This document shows positions 1 to 11,424 of a stretch of 54,658 nt of DNA, piece by piece. Under the pieces are notes generated by a model. It saw only the letters and a list, made by a program, of their open reading frames with translations. It made no database searches and was not told the DNA's origin. Position numbers and translations under genes: made by a program. The number at the start of each line of letters is the position of its first letter. The stretch's first letter is position 1. The DNA is from Alphaproteobacteria bacterium (GTDB taxonomy: Bacteria; Pseudomonadota; Alphaproteobacteria; UBA7985; JAUIBT01): NCBI GenBank assembly GCA_030432195.1, contig JAUIHE010000004.1, forward strand, positions 1 through 54,658. Direction: 5' to 3'.

Positions 1-62
1 CGTCCGACCATGCCAACATCAAATCACCTTGACGCTCTGTCTGACGCCCCATCGCCATCTGC

Positions 63-344
63 ATGTCCCCCGTTCAAATCGAGCTGGCAGAGAATCATGC
101 ATACGCGACTTCGTCAACGGGCTGTTATGAGTGCGCGCCCATCGCCTTTGTCATTGAGCAGGCCGGTGGCAAGGCCAGCGATGGCTCCGATCCCATCATG
201 TGCAAGACCGCGCAGAGCTTGCATGCCCGCACGCCGCTTGTTTTTGGCTCTGCCGAAAAGGTGAACCGCGTGGCCGCCTACTACGACCTTCCCGATCACG
301 AGGTCTCGGCCCTGTTCGGCGAACGCGGATTGTTCCGCGCTTAA
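63..344 (+). CDS. cbbF: Fructose-1,6-bisphosphatase class I, C-terminal fragment (cbbF)
   Basis: This is the 3' end of a Calvin-cycle fructose-bisphosphatase, which removes the C1 phosphate of fructose-1,6-bisphosphate during RuBP regeneration. The sequence shows [28 protein letters not shown] and the terminal GLFRA, all typical of the C-terminal part of proteobacterial CbbF. Recognisable similarity begins near base 120. Upstream of it the same frame has stops at 30-32 and 42-44, and none of the three frames in 1-119 gives the expected block that precedes this region (the GGVFLYP-type segment). The gene is therefore either truncated and rearranged, or frameshifted or misassembled close to the window edge. 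The ATG at 63 is only the first in-frame Met, not a proven start. cbbP follows 45 bases downstream. Confidence 0.7.
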   Translation: MSPVQIELAENHAYATSSTGCYECAPIAFVIEQAGGKASDGSDPIMCKTAQSLHARTPLVFGSAEKVNRVAAYYDLPDHEVSALFGERGLFRA

Positions 345-389
345 CCCCTCCCCAAGCCACGCGCCCGCTCGGGCTCAAAGGAACCTGTT

Positions 390-1262
390 ATGAGCAAGAA
401 GCATCCCATCATTTCAGTCACTGGTTCGTCCGGGGCGGGGACAACAACCGTCAAATCTACGTTCGACTACATCTTTCACCGCGAAGGCGTGAAGGCCGTG
501 TCAATCGAGGGCGACGCTTTCCACCGCTTTGACCGCGCCGCCATGCGCGCCGAGCTGGAGCGCCGCAAAGCCAACGGCGACCACACCTTTAGCCACTTTT
601 CCTATGAGGCCAATCTTCTGGACAAGCTGGAGGACGTGTTTCGTACTTTCGGCGAGACCGGTAGCGGCGAGACGCGCCACTACGTTCACGACGATACCGA
701 GGCCGAGCGTTGGAAGACCGAGCCCGGCACTTTTACCAATTGGCAGGCCTTTGACGACGGCGCGGACCTGTTATTCTATGAAGGCCTGCACGGCGCGGTG
801 GTCAACCATGAGGTCAATCTGGCGCAATTCGCGGATTTGAAAATTGGCGTCGTGCCGGTCGTGAACTTGGAATGGATCCAAAAGATCCATCGCGACAAGG
901 CCCATCGCGGCTATTCGACCGAGGCCGTTACCGATGTCATCCTGCGCCGCATGCACGCCTATGTGCATTGCATCTGCCCGCAGTTTATTGAGACCGACAT
1001 CAACTTTCAGCGGGTGCCGGTGGTCGATACCTCTGATCCCTTTATCGCGCGCTGGATCCCCACCGCCGATGAGAGCCTGGTCGTCATCCGCTTCAAAGAT
1101 CCGCGCGGCATCGATTTTCCCTACCTCACCTCGATGATTCAAAATTCTTGGATGAGCCGCGCCAACTCGATCGTGGTGCCGGGCGGCAAAATGGACCTGG
1201 CTATGCAGTTGATCCTAACCCCCATGGTCCGCCGCTTGGTGAGCGACAGCAAGCGCGCCTAG
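390..1262 (+). CDS. cbbP: Phosphoribulokinase
   Basis: Phosphoribulokinase converts ribulose-5-phosphate and ATP to RuBP, the substrate of RuBisCO. The 290-residue product has the size of the proteobacterial (class I) enzyme. A P-loop GSSGAGTTT lies at residues 12-20, and there is an EGDAFHR segment around residue 40. The LLFYEGLHGAVVN motif in the middle is the conserved acidic region of the family. The start is supported by an AAAGGAA ribosome binding site about 7 bases upstream of the ATG. It lies between the fructose-bisphosphatase fragment and transketolase, the usual order in cbb operons. Bacterial enzymes of this type are often controlled by NADH; nothing in the sequence tests that here. 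Confidence 0.95.
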   Translation: MSKKHPIISVTGSSGAGTTTVKSTFDYIFHREGVKAVSIEGDAFHRFDRAAMRAELERRKANGDHTFSHFSYEANLLDKLEDVFRTFGETGSGETRHYVHDDTEAERWKTEPGTFTNWQAFDDGADLLFYEGLHGAVVNHEVNLAQFADLKIGVVPVVNLEWIQKIHRDKAHRGYSTEAVTDVILRRMHAYVHCICPQFIETDINFQRVPVVDTSDPFIARWIPTADESLVVIRFKDPRGIDFPYLTSMIQNSWMSRANSIVVPGGKMDLAMQLILTPMVRRLVSDSKRA

Positions 1263-1332
1263 CACACCAGACACGCCAACTCCCCCCAAAACGACCAAAT
1301 AGCCGCCCGCCGCCCAGTTTCAGGAGGCCCCC

Positions 1333-3354
1333 ATGACCCAAGCCAACCTCAATCTTGCCAACGAAACCGTGATGGCCAACGCCATTCGCGCCCTGACCAT
1401 GGATGCGGTGCAGGCGGCCAATTCCGGCCACCCCGGCGCGCCGATGGGTTTGGCCGACGTTGCCGCTGTGCTGTTCAACCGCTTCATCAAGCTGGATCCA
1501 AGCCAGGACACCTGGCCCGACCGCGACCGCTTTGTCCTGTCAGCAGGTCACGGCTCTATGCTGGTCTACGCGGTCAACCACCTGCTGGGCTATGACGATA
1601 TGGACATGGACCAGCTGCGCAATTTTCGCCAATTGGGCTATCGCACGGCGGGCCACCCCGAATTCGGCCACGCCAAGGGGATCGAGACCACCACCGGCCC
1701 GCTGGGCCAGGGCCTTTCAACCGCCGTGGGCATGGCGCTTGCCGAGCGGATGGCCGCTGCGCGCTATGGCGCCGAGTTGGTCGATCACTTCACCTATGTG
1801 TTGGCCGGTGACGGCTGCTTGATGGAGGGTATCAGCCAAGAAGCCATTGACCTAGCCGGGCATCTGGGTTTGGGCCGCTTGATTGTCATTTGGGACGACA
1901 ATGCCATCACCATTGACGGTGCGACGGATCTCTCGACCTCTATCGACCAGGCCCAGCGCTTTGCCGCCAGTGGCTGGCAGGTGCAAGACATCGACGGCCA
2001 CGATCCCGAGGCCATCGCCGAGGCCCTTATCAAAGCGCGCAGCGACGACCAACGCCCCAGCCTGATCGCAGCCAAGACGCTGATCGGTTGCGGGGCGCCC
2101 AACAAACAGGGCAGCAAAGCCACCCACGGCGCGCCCTTGGGAGATGATGAGATCGCCGCAGCGCGCGAAAACCTCGACTGGCCGCACGCCCCTTTCGTCA
2201 TTCCGCAAACCGTCTATGACGCCTGGCACGCCGCCGCCGCACGCGGGCAAGCCGCTCGCCTCGCCTGGCAGACCCGCCTTGAGCAAAGCGACCAGCGCTC
2301 AGCTTTTGAGGCCGCGAACGCCGAACCCGATACCCAAGCTCTCGACGACGCCATGCAACGCTATAAGGCTCAGCTTATGGCCGATGCGCCCAAGGTGGCG
2401 ACCCGCAAGGCCAGCGAAATGGCGCTGGAGATCATCAACACCACGCTGCCCAACACGGTCGGCGGCTCGGCGGACTTGACCGGCTCTAACAACACCCGCA
2501 GTTCGGGCCAGTTCAGCGTCTCCAAGGGGGCCTTTGCTGGCGACTACCTGCACTATGGCATTCGCGAGCACGCCATGGGCGCCGTCATGAACGGCCTGGC
2601 TCTGCACGGCGGCTTTCGCCCCTATGGCGGCACCTTTTTGGCCTTTGCGGATTACTGTCGCCCGGCCATGCGCTTGTCGGCTCTGATGCAGGTGCCGGTG
2701 GTCTATGTCATGACCCACGATTCGATCGGGCTGGGCGAAGATGGCCCCACCCATCAGCCGGTTGAGCACCTGGCCAGCCTGCGCGCCATGCCGAACATGC
2801 GGGTCTTCCGGCCAGCCGATGCCGTCGAGACCGCCGAAGCCTGGCACTTGGCCATGAGCGAGACCCGCTTTCCGCCTGTGTTGGCCTTGTCGCGCCAGGC
2901 CCTGCCCAATTTGCGGGGGCTGTTGGCCGACTACCAGCTCGCCGACAACTTGAGCGCAAGGGGCGCCTACGTCCTTCGGGAAGCTGAAGGCCCGCGCGAT
3001 ATCACCTTGATTGCAACCGGCTCTGAGCTGGAAATCGCTCAAGCCGCCGCCGACGCCTTGCAGGCCGAGGGCGTCAAAGTCGCCTTAGTCTCTGCCCCCT
3101 GTTTTGAGCTGTTCGAGGAGCAAGACGCGGACTACCGCGCCAGCGTCCTGGGACACGCGCCGCGGGTCGGCGTCGAGGCCGCGGTTCGCCAAGGCTGGGG
3201 CGGTCTGTTGACCACGACCGACGCCTTCATTGGCATGGCGGGCTTTGGTGCTTCTGCGCCCGCGCCCCAGCTCTATCAGCATTTTGGCATCACCCCAGAG
3301 GCGGTCGCCACGGCAGCGCGGCGCCTTATGGCAGAAGGAAAGAAAGAAGCATGA
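1333..3354 (+). CDS. cbbT: Transketolase
   Basis: Transketolase moves two-carbon ketol units between sugar phosphates in the regenerative half of the Calvin cycle, using thiamine diphosphate. The product has 673 residues, a normal full length. Visible landmarks are the N-terminal [10 protein letters not shown] and [16 protein letters not shown], the cofactor-binding GDGCLMEG...WDDN segment, and [15 protein letters not shown] in the pyrimidine domain. The ATG is preceded by AGGAGG. The stop codon overlaps the start of gap as ATGA (3351-3354), so the two genes are probably translationally coupled. It belongs to the cbb operon and not to a housekeeping tkt locus, judging by its neighbours. Confidence 0.96.
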   Translation: MTQANLNLANETVMANAIRALTMDAVQAANSGHPGAPMGLADVAAVLFNRFIKLDPSQDTWPDRDRFVLSAGHGSMLVYAVNHLLGYDDMDMDQLRNFRQLGYRTAGHPEFGHAKGIETTTGPLGQGLSTAVGMALAERMAAARYGAELVDHFTYVLAGDGCLMEGISQEAIDLAGHLGLGRLIVIWDDNAITIDGATDLSTSIDQAQRFAASGWQVQDIDGHDPEAIAEALIKARSDDQRPSLIAAKTLIGCGAPNKQGSKATHGAPLGDDEIAAARENLDWPHAPFVIPQTVYDAWHAAAARGQAARLAWQTRLEQSDQRSAFEAANAEPDTQALDDAMQRYKAQLMADAPKVATRKASEMALEIINTTLPNTVGGSADLTGSNNTRSSGQFSVSKGAFAGDYLHYGIREHAMGAVMNGLALHGGFRPYGGTFLAFADYCRPAMRLSALMQVPVVYVMTHDSIGLGEDGPTHQPVEHLASLRAMPNMRVFRPADAVETAEAWHLAMSETRFPPVLALSRQALPNLRGLLADYQLADNLSARGAYVLREAEGPRDITLIATGSELEIAQAAADALQAEGVKVALVSAPCFELFEEQDADYRASVLGHAPRVGVEAAVRQGWGGLLTTTDAFIGMAGFGASAPAPQLYQHFGITPEAVATAARRLMAEGKKEA

Positions 3355-4385
3355 CTGTAAGGGTAGGTATCAACGGTTTCGGACGCATCGGACGCTGCAC
3401 CTTGAGCGCCATCGTCGAGCAAGGCCGCAACGATATCCAAGTTGTCAAAATCAACGCCACCGGACCGCTGGAGACCAATGCGCACCTGCTGAAGTACGAT
3501 TCGGTCCATGGCCGTTTCAGCCAGGAAATCCGCCTTGATGGCCCGACCTTGGACGTAGGCCAAGGCCCCATCCAAATGTTCTCGACCTACCAGCCTAATA
3601 CTCTGGATTGGGAAGGTGTGGATGTGGTGCTGGAATGCTCGGGCCAATTCAATTCATACGAAGGCTCTAAGGTCCACTTGGAGCGCGGTGCCAAGCGTGT
3701 GCTGGTCTCGGCGCCCGCCAAAAACGCCGACAAGACGCTGGTCTACGGCGTCAATCACGCACGTTTGGAGGCCAGAGATCGCATTATCTCCAACGGGTCT
3801 TGCACCACAAATTGCCTCGCGCCCTTGGCCAAGGTCTTGAACGAGGCTGTCGGCATTGAGGCGGGTGTCATGACCACGGTCCACTCTTACACTGGCGACC
3901 AGCCGACCTTGGATCGCCGCCACGATGACCTCTATCGCGCCCGCGCCGCCGCTGTTAGCCTCATCCCCACATCAACCGGCGCCGCCAAGGCCATCGGCGA
4001 AGTGCTGCCCGAGTTGGCCGGCAAGCTGAACGGGTCGGCTATTCGCGTCCCCACCCCCAATGTCTCAGCGGTGGATTTGACCTTCACCGCTAGCAAAGAT
4101 GTCAGCGTCGCCGACATCAACGCGATTATGGCCGAAGCCGCAACCACCACGATGCGCGGCATCATCTCCTATGAAACCGAGCCCAAGGTCTCGGTGGACT
4201 ACAACCACGACACCCATTCCTGCAACTTCGCCAGCGATCAAACCAAGGTCATGGGCGCCCGCTTGGTGCGCGTCCTGGCTTGGTACGACAATGAATGGGG
4301 CTTTTCCTGCCGAATGGCCGACAACGCGGTTCACATTGGCCGCATGGCTTGGCAGAGCGCCGCCAGTTCCGCGCGCTTGCAGTAA
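3351..4385 (+). CDS. gap: Glyceraldehyde-3-phosphate dehydrogenase, probable NADP(H) type
   Basis: This type I GAPDH (344 aa) carries out the reductive step of the Calvin cycle. [10 protein letters not shown] forms the Rossmann start, and the catalytic Cys is C151 in [17 protein letters not shown] lies near the C-terminus. Two features differ from NAD-specific glycolytic enzymes. The Asp that normally follows IN at the end of the second strand is Ala36 (KINATG). The Leu-Pro pair of the S-loop is replaced by Arg189-Arg190 (TLDRRHDDL). In the family these positions discriminate NAD from NADP, and the Arg pair could bind the 2'-phosphate, so NADPH use is inferred. It is coupled to cbbT by an ATGA overlap. 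Confidence 0.93.
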   Translation: MTVRVGINGFGRIGRCTLSAIVEQGRNDIQVVKINATGPLETNAHLLKYDSVHGRFSQEIRLDGPTLDVGQGPIQMFSTYQPNTLDWEGVDVVLECSGQFNSYEGSKVHLERGAKRVLVSAPAKNADKTLVYGVNHARLEARDRIISNGSCTTNCLAPLAKVLNEAVGIEAGVMTTVHSYTGDQPTLDRRHDDLYRARAAAVSLIPTSTGAAKAIGEVLPELAGKLNGSAIRVPTPNVSAVDLTFTASKDVSVADINAIMAEAATTTMRGIISYETEPKVSVDYNHDTHSCNFASDQTKVMGARLVRVLAWYDNEWGFSCRMADNAVHIGRMAWQSAASSARLQ

Positions 4386-4411
4386 CTTTTCCGTTTCAAG
4401 GAGGCCCGACA

Positions 4412-7034
<2,623 letters not shown>

Positions 7035-7058
7035 GGCGCAAGAATAGGAGATCACAAC

Positions 7059-7448
7059 ATGCGTATTACTCAAGGATGTTTTTCCTTCCTGCCCGACCTG
7101 GACGATGTCCAAATCGCCAAGCAGGTTGAATATTGCCTGGAAAACGGCTGGGCGATCGGCATCGAGCACACCGACGATCCGCACCCGCGCAACACCTACT
7201 GGGAAATGTGGGGCAACCCCATGTTTGACCTGCGCGACGCCAAGGGCGTGATGATGGAGCTGGACGACTGCCGCAAACTGCACGGCGATGACTATATCCG
7301 CCTTTGCGCCTTTGAAGATGAACGCGGTATCGAGTCGGTAAAAATGAGCTTCATCGTCAACCGTCCGGCCAAGGAACCCCGCATCACCATGACCCGCAGC
7401 GATTATGTCGATCGCGCGCAAAAGTACGCTTGGCAGGTCAACCGCTAG
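7059..7448 (+). CDS. cbbS: RuBisCO small subunit
   Basis: This is the RuBisCO small subunit, 129 residues, forming the S8 caps of the L8S8 holoenzyme. It begins MRITQGCFSFLPDL, and GWAIGIEHTDDPHPRNTYWEMWG is the typical hairpin region in the first half. The extra C-terminal segment (about residues 105-129, ending AQKYAWQVNR) fits the C-terminal hairpin extension of red-type small subunits. AATAGGAG precedes the ATG. It lies 24 bases after cbbL, so equal co-expression is likely. The 142 bases between cbbS and cbbX contain no gene, only short imperfect copies of GGAAAGACC. Confidence 0.97.
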   Translation: MRITQGCFSFLPDLDDVQIAKQVEYCLENGWAIGIEHTDDPHPRNTYWEMWGNPMFDLRDAKGVMMELDDCRKLHGDDYIRLCAFEDERGIESVKMSFIVNRPAKEPRITMTRSDYVDRAQKYAWQVNR

Positions 7449-7590
7449 GCCTGGCCTGAACTTTCTGGCTTGATCTATCTGGCTTGGGCCGTCCGGTTTG
7501 GGTCTTCGGGTCTGGCCCCCCGCATGTCGTCACCTCGACCAGGAAAGACCAGTCCACCCGGAAAGACCCGTCAACCAGGAAGGAGCGGCC

Positions 7591-8604
7591 ATGAGCCTAG
7601 ATTTGGAGCAAAGCGTGACCAACGACACGACCAAAAGCGACGAGACTACCGGCGACGAGATAAACAGCCCAGTGCAAGCCGATGAGGCGACCAGCACCGC
7701 GCAAGCCGTTGATCTTGCCAGCGAATACGAAAGCTCGGGCGTCGCAGACGTTCTGGCCGAACTGGACCGCGACTTGATCGGCCTGGCTCCGGTCAAGCAG
7801 CGCATCCGCGAAACCGCGGCGCTGTTGCTGGTCGATCGTGCCCGCCGCGCGCTGGGGCTCAGCCACCAAACGCCGACCCTGCACATGTCCTTTTCCGGCA
7901 ACCCCGGCACCGGCAAGACCACCGTTGCCCTGAAAATGGCGGACCTATTGTATCGCCTGGGTTATGTGCGCAAGGGCCATTTGGTCAGCGTGACCCGCGA
8001 TGATCTGGTCGGCCAATACATCGGCCACACCGCGCCCAAGACCAAAGAGGTGTTGAAAAAGGCCATGGGCGGCGTGCTGTTCATCGACGAGGCCTACTAT
8101 CTCTATAAGCCCGACAATGAGCGCGACTACGGCCAAGAAGCTATCGAGATCTTGTTGCAAGTCATGGAAAACAACCGCGATGACTTGGTGGTCATCATGG
8201 CGGGCTATGCCGACAAGATGGACATGTTTTTCCGCGCCAATCCCGGTTTTCGTTCGCGCATTGCCCACCATATCGAGTTCCCTGACTATAGCGGTGAGGA
8301 GCTGATGGGTATTTCTGAGCGCATGCTAGCTGAACAAAACTACCTGCTGGACGAGGGCGCCAAACAGGCATTGAGCGCCTATATTGAATTGCGTCGTCGC
8401 CAACCCCACTTCGCCAATGCGCGCTCGATCCGCAACGCCCTAGATCGCGCCCGCCTGCGCCAAGCCAATCGCCTCTTCAGCCAGGCCAAAGGGCCATTGA
8501 GCGGCCAGGCGCTGAGCACGATCAGCGCAGCCGACATAAGGGCTAGCCGTGTCTTCCAAGGCGGGCTAGATGTTGACCGCAACCAGTCTGGCGATGGCCA
8601 GTAA
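7591..8604 (+). CDS. cbbX: Red-type RuBisCO activase CbbX (AAA+)
   Basis: CbbX is the AAA+ motor that removes inhibitory sugar phosphates from red-type RuBisCO by pulling on the large-subunit C-terminus; RuBP allosterically stimulates family members. Walker A GNPGTGKT is at residues 103-110 and Walker [10 protein letters not shown] around 162-170. Further on are IMAGY, the NPGFRSRI arginine-finger region and an [12 protein letters not shown] sensor-2 segment. The protein has 337 residues from ATG 7591, which follows AGGAGCGG. The N-terminal 50 residues are Thr, Ser and acid-rich and look disordered, longer than in many CbbX proteins. A longer upstream frame has no ribosome binding site. Confidence 0.95.
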   Translation: MSLDLEQSVTNDTTKSDETTGDEINSPVQADEATSTAQAVDLASEYESSGVADVLAELDRDLIGLAPVKQRIRETAALLLVDRARRALGLSHQTPTLHMSFSGNPGTGKTTVALKMADLLYRLGYVRKGHLVSVTRDDLVGQYIGHTAPKTKEVLKKAMGGVLFIDEAYYLYKPDNERDYGQEAIEILLQVMENNRDDLVVIMAGYADKMDMFFRANPGFRSRIAHHIEFPDYSGEELMGISERMLAEQNYLLDEGAKQALSAYIELRRRQPHFANARSIRNALDRARLRQANRLFSQAKGPLSGQALSTISAADIRASRVFQGGLDVDRNQSGDGQ

Positions 8605-8631
8605 ACGCGCAGCCGCTTTTAGGAAAAGACC

Positions 8632-9321
8632 ATGACCTTTGATCGTTCTATCAAGATCGCCCCTTCCATATTGTCCGCCGATTTCGCCAACTTTGGCCAA
8701 GAAATCCAGGCCATCGAAGCGCAGGGCTGTGACTGGGTGCACGTCGATGTCATGGACGGCCATTTTGTGCCGAACATCACCTTTGGTCCTCAGCTCTGCG
8801 CGGCTATTCGCCCGCATATCAAGACCGTGATGGATGTGCATTTGATGATCACGCCGGTTGATCCTTATATCCAGGCTTTCGCCGACGCGGGCGCGGATAT
8901 CTTGACCGCCCACCTGGAGGCGGGCCCTCACATCCACCGCACGCTGCAAGCTATTCGCGGAGCTGGCTGCAAGGCGGGCCTCGCGCTCAACCCCAGCACG
9001 GGCATCGAAGATGTCGATTACCTGCTGGACATGGTGGATTTGATCTGCGTGATGACCGTCAACCCGGGGTTTGGCGGCCAGAAGTTCATTCACAGCCAGA
9101 TCGACAAGGTGCGCAAGCTGCGCGCGCTGATCGGTGACCGGCCCATCCATATTGAAATCGACGGCGGCATCACGCCCGAGACCGCGCCTTTGATGGCGGC
9201 AGCGGGCGCCGATGTCTTGGTGGCAGGATCTGGCGTCTTTAAGGGCGGCTCGGTCAGCAATCCAGGGCCCTACGGTGACAACATCCGTGCCATTCGCGCG
9301 GCCGGTGAAGCCGCGCGCTAG
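8632..9321 (+). CDS. rpe: Ribulose-phosphate 3-epimerase
   Basis: This epimerase interconverts ribulose-5-phosphate and xylulose-5-phosphate, feeding phosphoribulokinase; it is CbbE in cbb operons. It is a 229-residue TIM barrel with IAPSILSADFANFG, VDVMDGHFVPNITFG, the phosphate-binding MTVNPGFGGQKF and EIDGGI, all diagnostic of the family and containing its metal-binding His and Asp residues. It sits 27 bases after cbbX, and its stop codon is only 3 bases from the following phosphatase, indicating a continuous transcript. Confidence 0.96.
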   Translation: MTFDRSIKIAPSILSADFANFGQEIQAIEAQGCDWVHVDVMDGHFVPNITFGPQLCAAIRPHIKTVMDVHLMITPVDPYIQAFADAGADILTAHLEAGPHIHRTLQAIRGAGCKAGLALNPSTGIEDVDYLLDMVDLICVMTVNPGFGGQKFIHSQIDKVRKLRALIGDRPIHIEIDGGITPETAPLMAAAGADVLVAGSGVFKGGSVSNPGPYGDNIRAIRAAGEAAR

Positions 9322-9324
9322 ACG

Positions 9325-10014
9325 ATGAGCCAAAACCCGCGTGCCGCGCTCGTTTTTGATCTGGACGGCACCCTAATCCACTCAGCGCCGGACATTCACG
9401 CCGCCGCCAACGCCATGCTGGCGAATGAGGGCAAAGAGCCTCTGGATCTGGCAACCATCACCAGTTTCATCGGCAATGGCGTCCCCAAGCTGGTCGAGCG
9501 GGTCATGCGCGCGCGCGATCTGGCACCGGATCAACACCCTCGGCTGGTGAGCGCCATGATGCGTCATTACCGCGACCAGAACTCGGCCTTAACCCGCCTG
9601 TTTCCGGGGGTCATGGCCACGCTTGAGGGTCTAAAGCAAACGGGATGTGCGCTCGGCATCTGTACCAATAAGCCGGAGGCAGCGACCCATGATGTGCTGC
9701 GCGATTTTGCTCTAGCTCAGCTGTTTGATGTGGTGATCGGCGGCGACAGCCTTGCGCAGCGCAAACCCGATCCAGCGCCTCTTGTGGCCGCCTTCCGGGG
9801 GCTGCCAACGGGCGTACCTCGGCTCTATGTCGGCGACAGCGAGGTCGATGCCGCCACCGCCGAGCGCGCTGGTGTTGATTTTGCACTCTTCACTAAGGGG
9901 TATCGCAAAAAGCCCGTAGACGCCCTGCCCCACGTGCTTGCCTTTGATGAATTTCCGGCGCTAACGGCCTGGGTTGATGATGCCGCCGAGGGCCCGGTGT
10001 GGACGAAACCCTAG
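9325..10014 (+). CDS. cbbZ: Phosphoglycolate phosphatase, HAD family
   Basis: This HAD-superfamily hydrolase of 229 residues is most likely the phosphoglycolate phosphatase that removes the product of RuBisCO oxygenation. Motif I is FDLDGTLIHS at residues 10-19, ICTNKPEA is the motif II region, and GDSEVDAATAERAG carries the acidic motif IV. The cap domain is the helical type of the Gph group. It is the last gene of the cbb operon and converges on the export operon 63 bases further on. A short inverted repeat GCCGC/GCGGC at about 10070-10085 lies at the junction but has no T tract. Substrate specificity is inferred from context. Confidence 0.88.
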   Translation: MSQNPRAALVFDLDGTLIHSAPDIHAAANAMLANEGKEPLDLATITSFIGNGVPKLVERVMRARDLAPDQHPRLVSAMMRHYRDQNSALTRLFPGVMATLEGLKQTGCALGICTNKPEAATHDVLRDFALAQLFDVVIGGDSLAQRKPDPAPLVAAFRGLPTGVPRLYVGDSEVDAATAERAGVDFALFTKGYRKKPVDALPHVLAFDEFPALTAWVDDAAEGPVWTKP

Positions 10015-10077
10015 CAGAGACCGACGAGGCGCAACCAACACCGACAAGCCGCTTTCAATCGGGAAACCCGCCGCCAG

Positions 10078-11370
10078 CTAGCGGCTGTTGCGATCCGCCA
10101 CGACCTGACCTTCGCGCAAGTCTTTGTCCGGGTAGAGCACGACTTGATCACCTTCATTCAGTCCAGAATCCAAAGCGGCATGCAAACCATTGTTGGCCGC
10201 AAGCGTAACCAGGCGCTTGGTCAGCCGCTTGACGGCAGCGCCGGTCCAGGTCTTTTCTTCGCTCTGCTCTAGGGCAAAAACCGCCCACCCGCCTTCCTCG
10301 CGAAACAGGGCCGCCGCGGGCAAAATCAGAGCGTCCTCGTCTTGCCAGGTGATAATGCGCACCTTCAACCGGTAGCCGTGACCCAGCCCGCGCCGCGCTT
10401 CTGGCGCGCTCAAGATATCGACCGTCACGCGCACCCGTTGCTCTTCAACGCCCAAGGCCGAAACCTTGGTGACCGCGATGGGTTCAATGCGCGCCACCTT
10501 GCCTTGCAGGCTCTCGCCGCCGCCCCATGCTTCCAGCGCTACCGCATCGCCCGCTTGGATGCGTACCGCATCACTAGAGACCAACGCCACTTCGACCATC
10601 AAGTCCTGTTCGATATTGCCAACCTCCAAGATAGGTGTGCCCGCTGCGATCGGCGTCTCGCTGCGATGCAACACTTGCAAGACTTGACCGTCGATTGGCG
10701 CAACCAGCGTCATGGGCTCTTGAGATGCGCCTCCAGCAGCGCCCGCATCGGCGGGCGAGGGCTCACCGTCCATCAATTGGGCTTGCGAGCGCGCCAGTTC
10801 GGCCTCGCGCAAGGCGATGGCGGCCTGGCTGGCCTCCAGGCGCGACTGTGCTCCCCGCTGGACTTGCTGATAGCGCTCCAGTTCGGACAGACTGACCAAG
10901 CCACGCTCGAACAGGGTTTGCATGCGCGCTTGATCGGATTGGGCCTGCTCCAGTTGGGTCTCAGCAGACGCCCGCTCAACCTTGGCCACCTCCAAGGCGG
11001 CCGTGCTGGCTTTGACCACCGCACGAGCCTGCTCGCGGGCGCGTTCATCCAGCGCGGGCGGCAAACTCGGCCACAGGCGCGCTAGCGGTGTTTTGTGCGC
11101 TTCAACCAGATCACCCACCGACAGCTCGACGCGCTCAAGGCGCCCGGACGCGGGCGCAGCCACCAAATAGGGATTGCGCACCAGGGCGCGGCCTTCTTCG
11201 TCAACGCTGACCTGCAATGGCCCGCGCACCACCGCGGCCAAATCAACCAGGGTCGGGCGGGGCCAAAACGCCACGATCGACCCGGCCGCAATTAAAATCA
11301 GGGCGAGCGCGATAAAGACAAAGCGCGACAAACGAGGCCGGTGAGCTGATGGGGAGCGTTGCTTAGACAT
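10078..11370 (-). CDS. HlyD-family periplasmic adaptor (membrane fusion) protein
   Basis: This is a 430-residue periplasmic adaptor of the HlyD/RND type. It has one N-terminal membrane anchor (about residues 15-36, FVFIALALILIAAGSIVAFW), then a split lipoyl/barrel-sandwich region (VAAPASGRLERVELSVGD and VAPIDGQVLQVLH) flanking a long Ala/Gln/Glu-rich coiled coil (about 105-200). A beta-barrel domain follows. It is the last gene of an operon with an ABC ATPase and an FtsX-like permease, 54 bases after the permease stop. It probably links the permease to an outer-membrane factor or shuttles substrate in the periplasm. The substrate is unknown, and no outer-membrane TolC-like gene is in the window. 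Confidence 0.85.
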   Translation of the reverse strand: MSKQRSPSAHRPRLSRFVFIALALILIAAGSIVAFWPRPTLVDLAAVVRGPLQVSVDEEGRALVRNPYLVAAPASGRLERVELSVGDLVEAHKTPLARLWPSLPPALDERAREQARAVVKASTAALEVAKVERASAETQLEQAQSDQARMQTLFERGLVSLSELERYQQVQRGAQSRLEASQAAIALREAELARSQAQLMDGEPSPADAGAAGGASQEPMTLVAPIDGQVLQVLHRSETPIAAGTPILEVGNIEQDLMVEVALVSSDAVRIQAGDAVALEAWGGGESLQGKVARIEPIAVTKVSALGVEEQRVRVTVDILSAPEARRGLGHGYRLKVRIITWQDEDALILPAAALFREEGGWAVFALEQSEEKTWTGAAVKRLTKRLVTLAANNGLHAALDSGLNEGDQVVLYPDKDLREGQVVADRNSR

Positions 11371-11424
11371 AAGACACCTTTGCAGGCCTTGGGGATGGAG
11401 AGTAGAGCGGCTGTGACCATGGCG

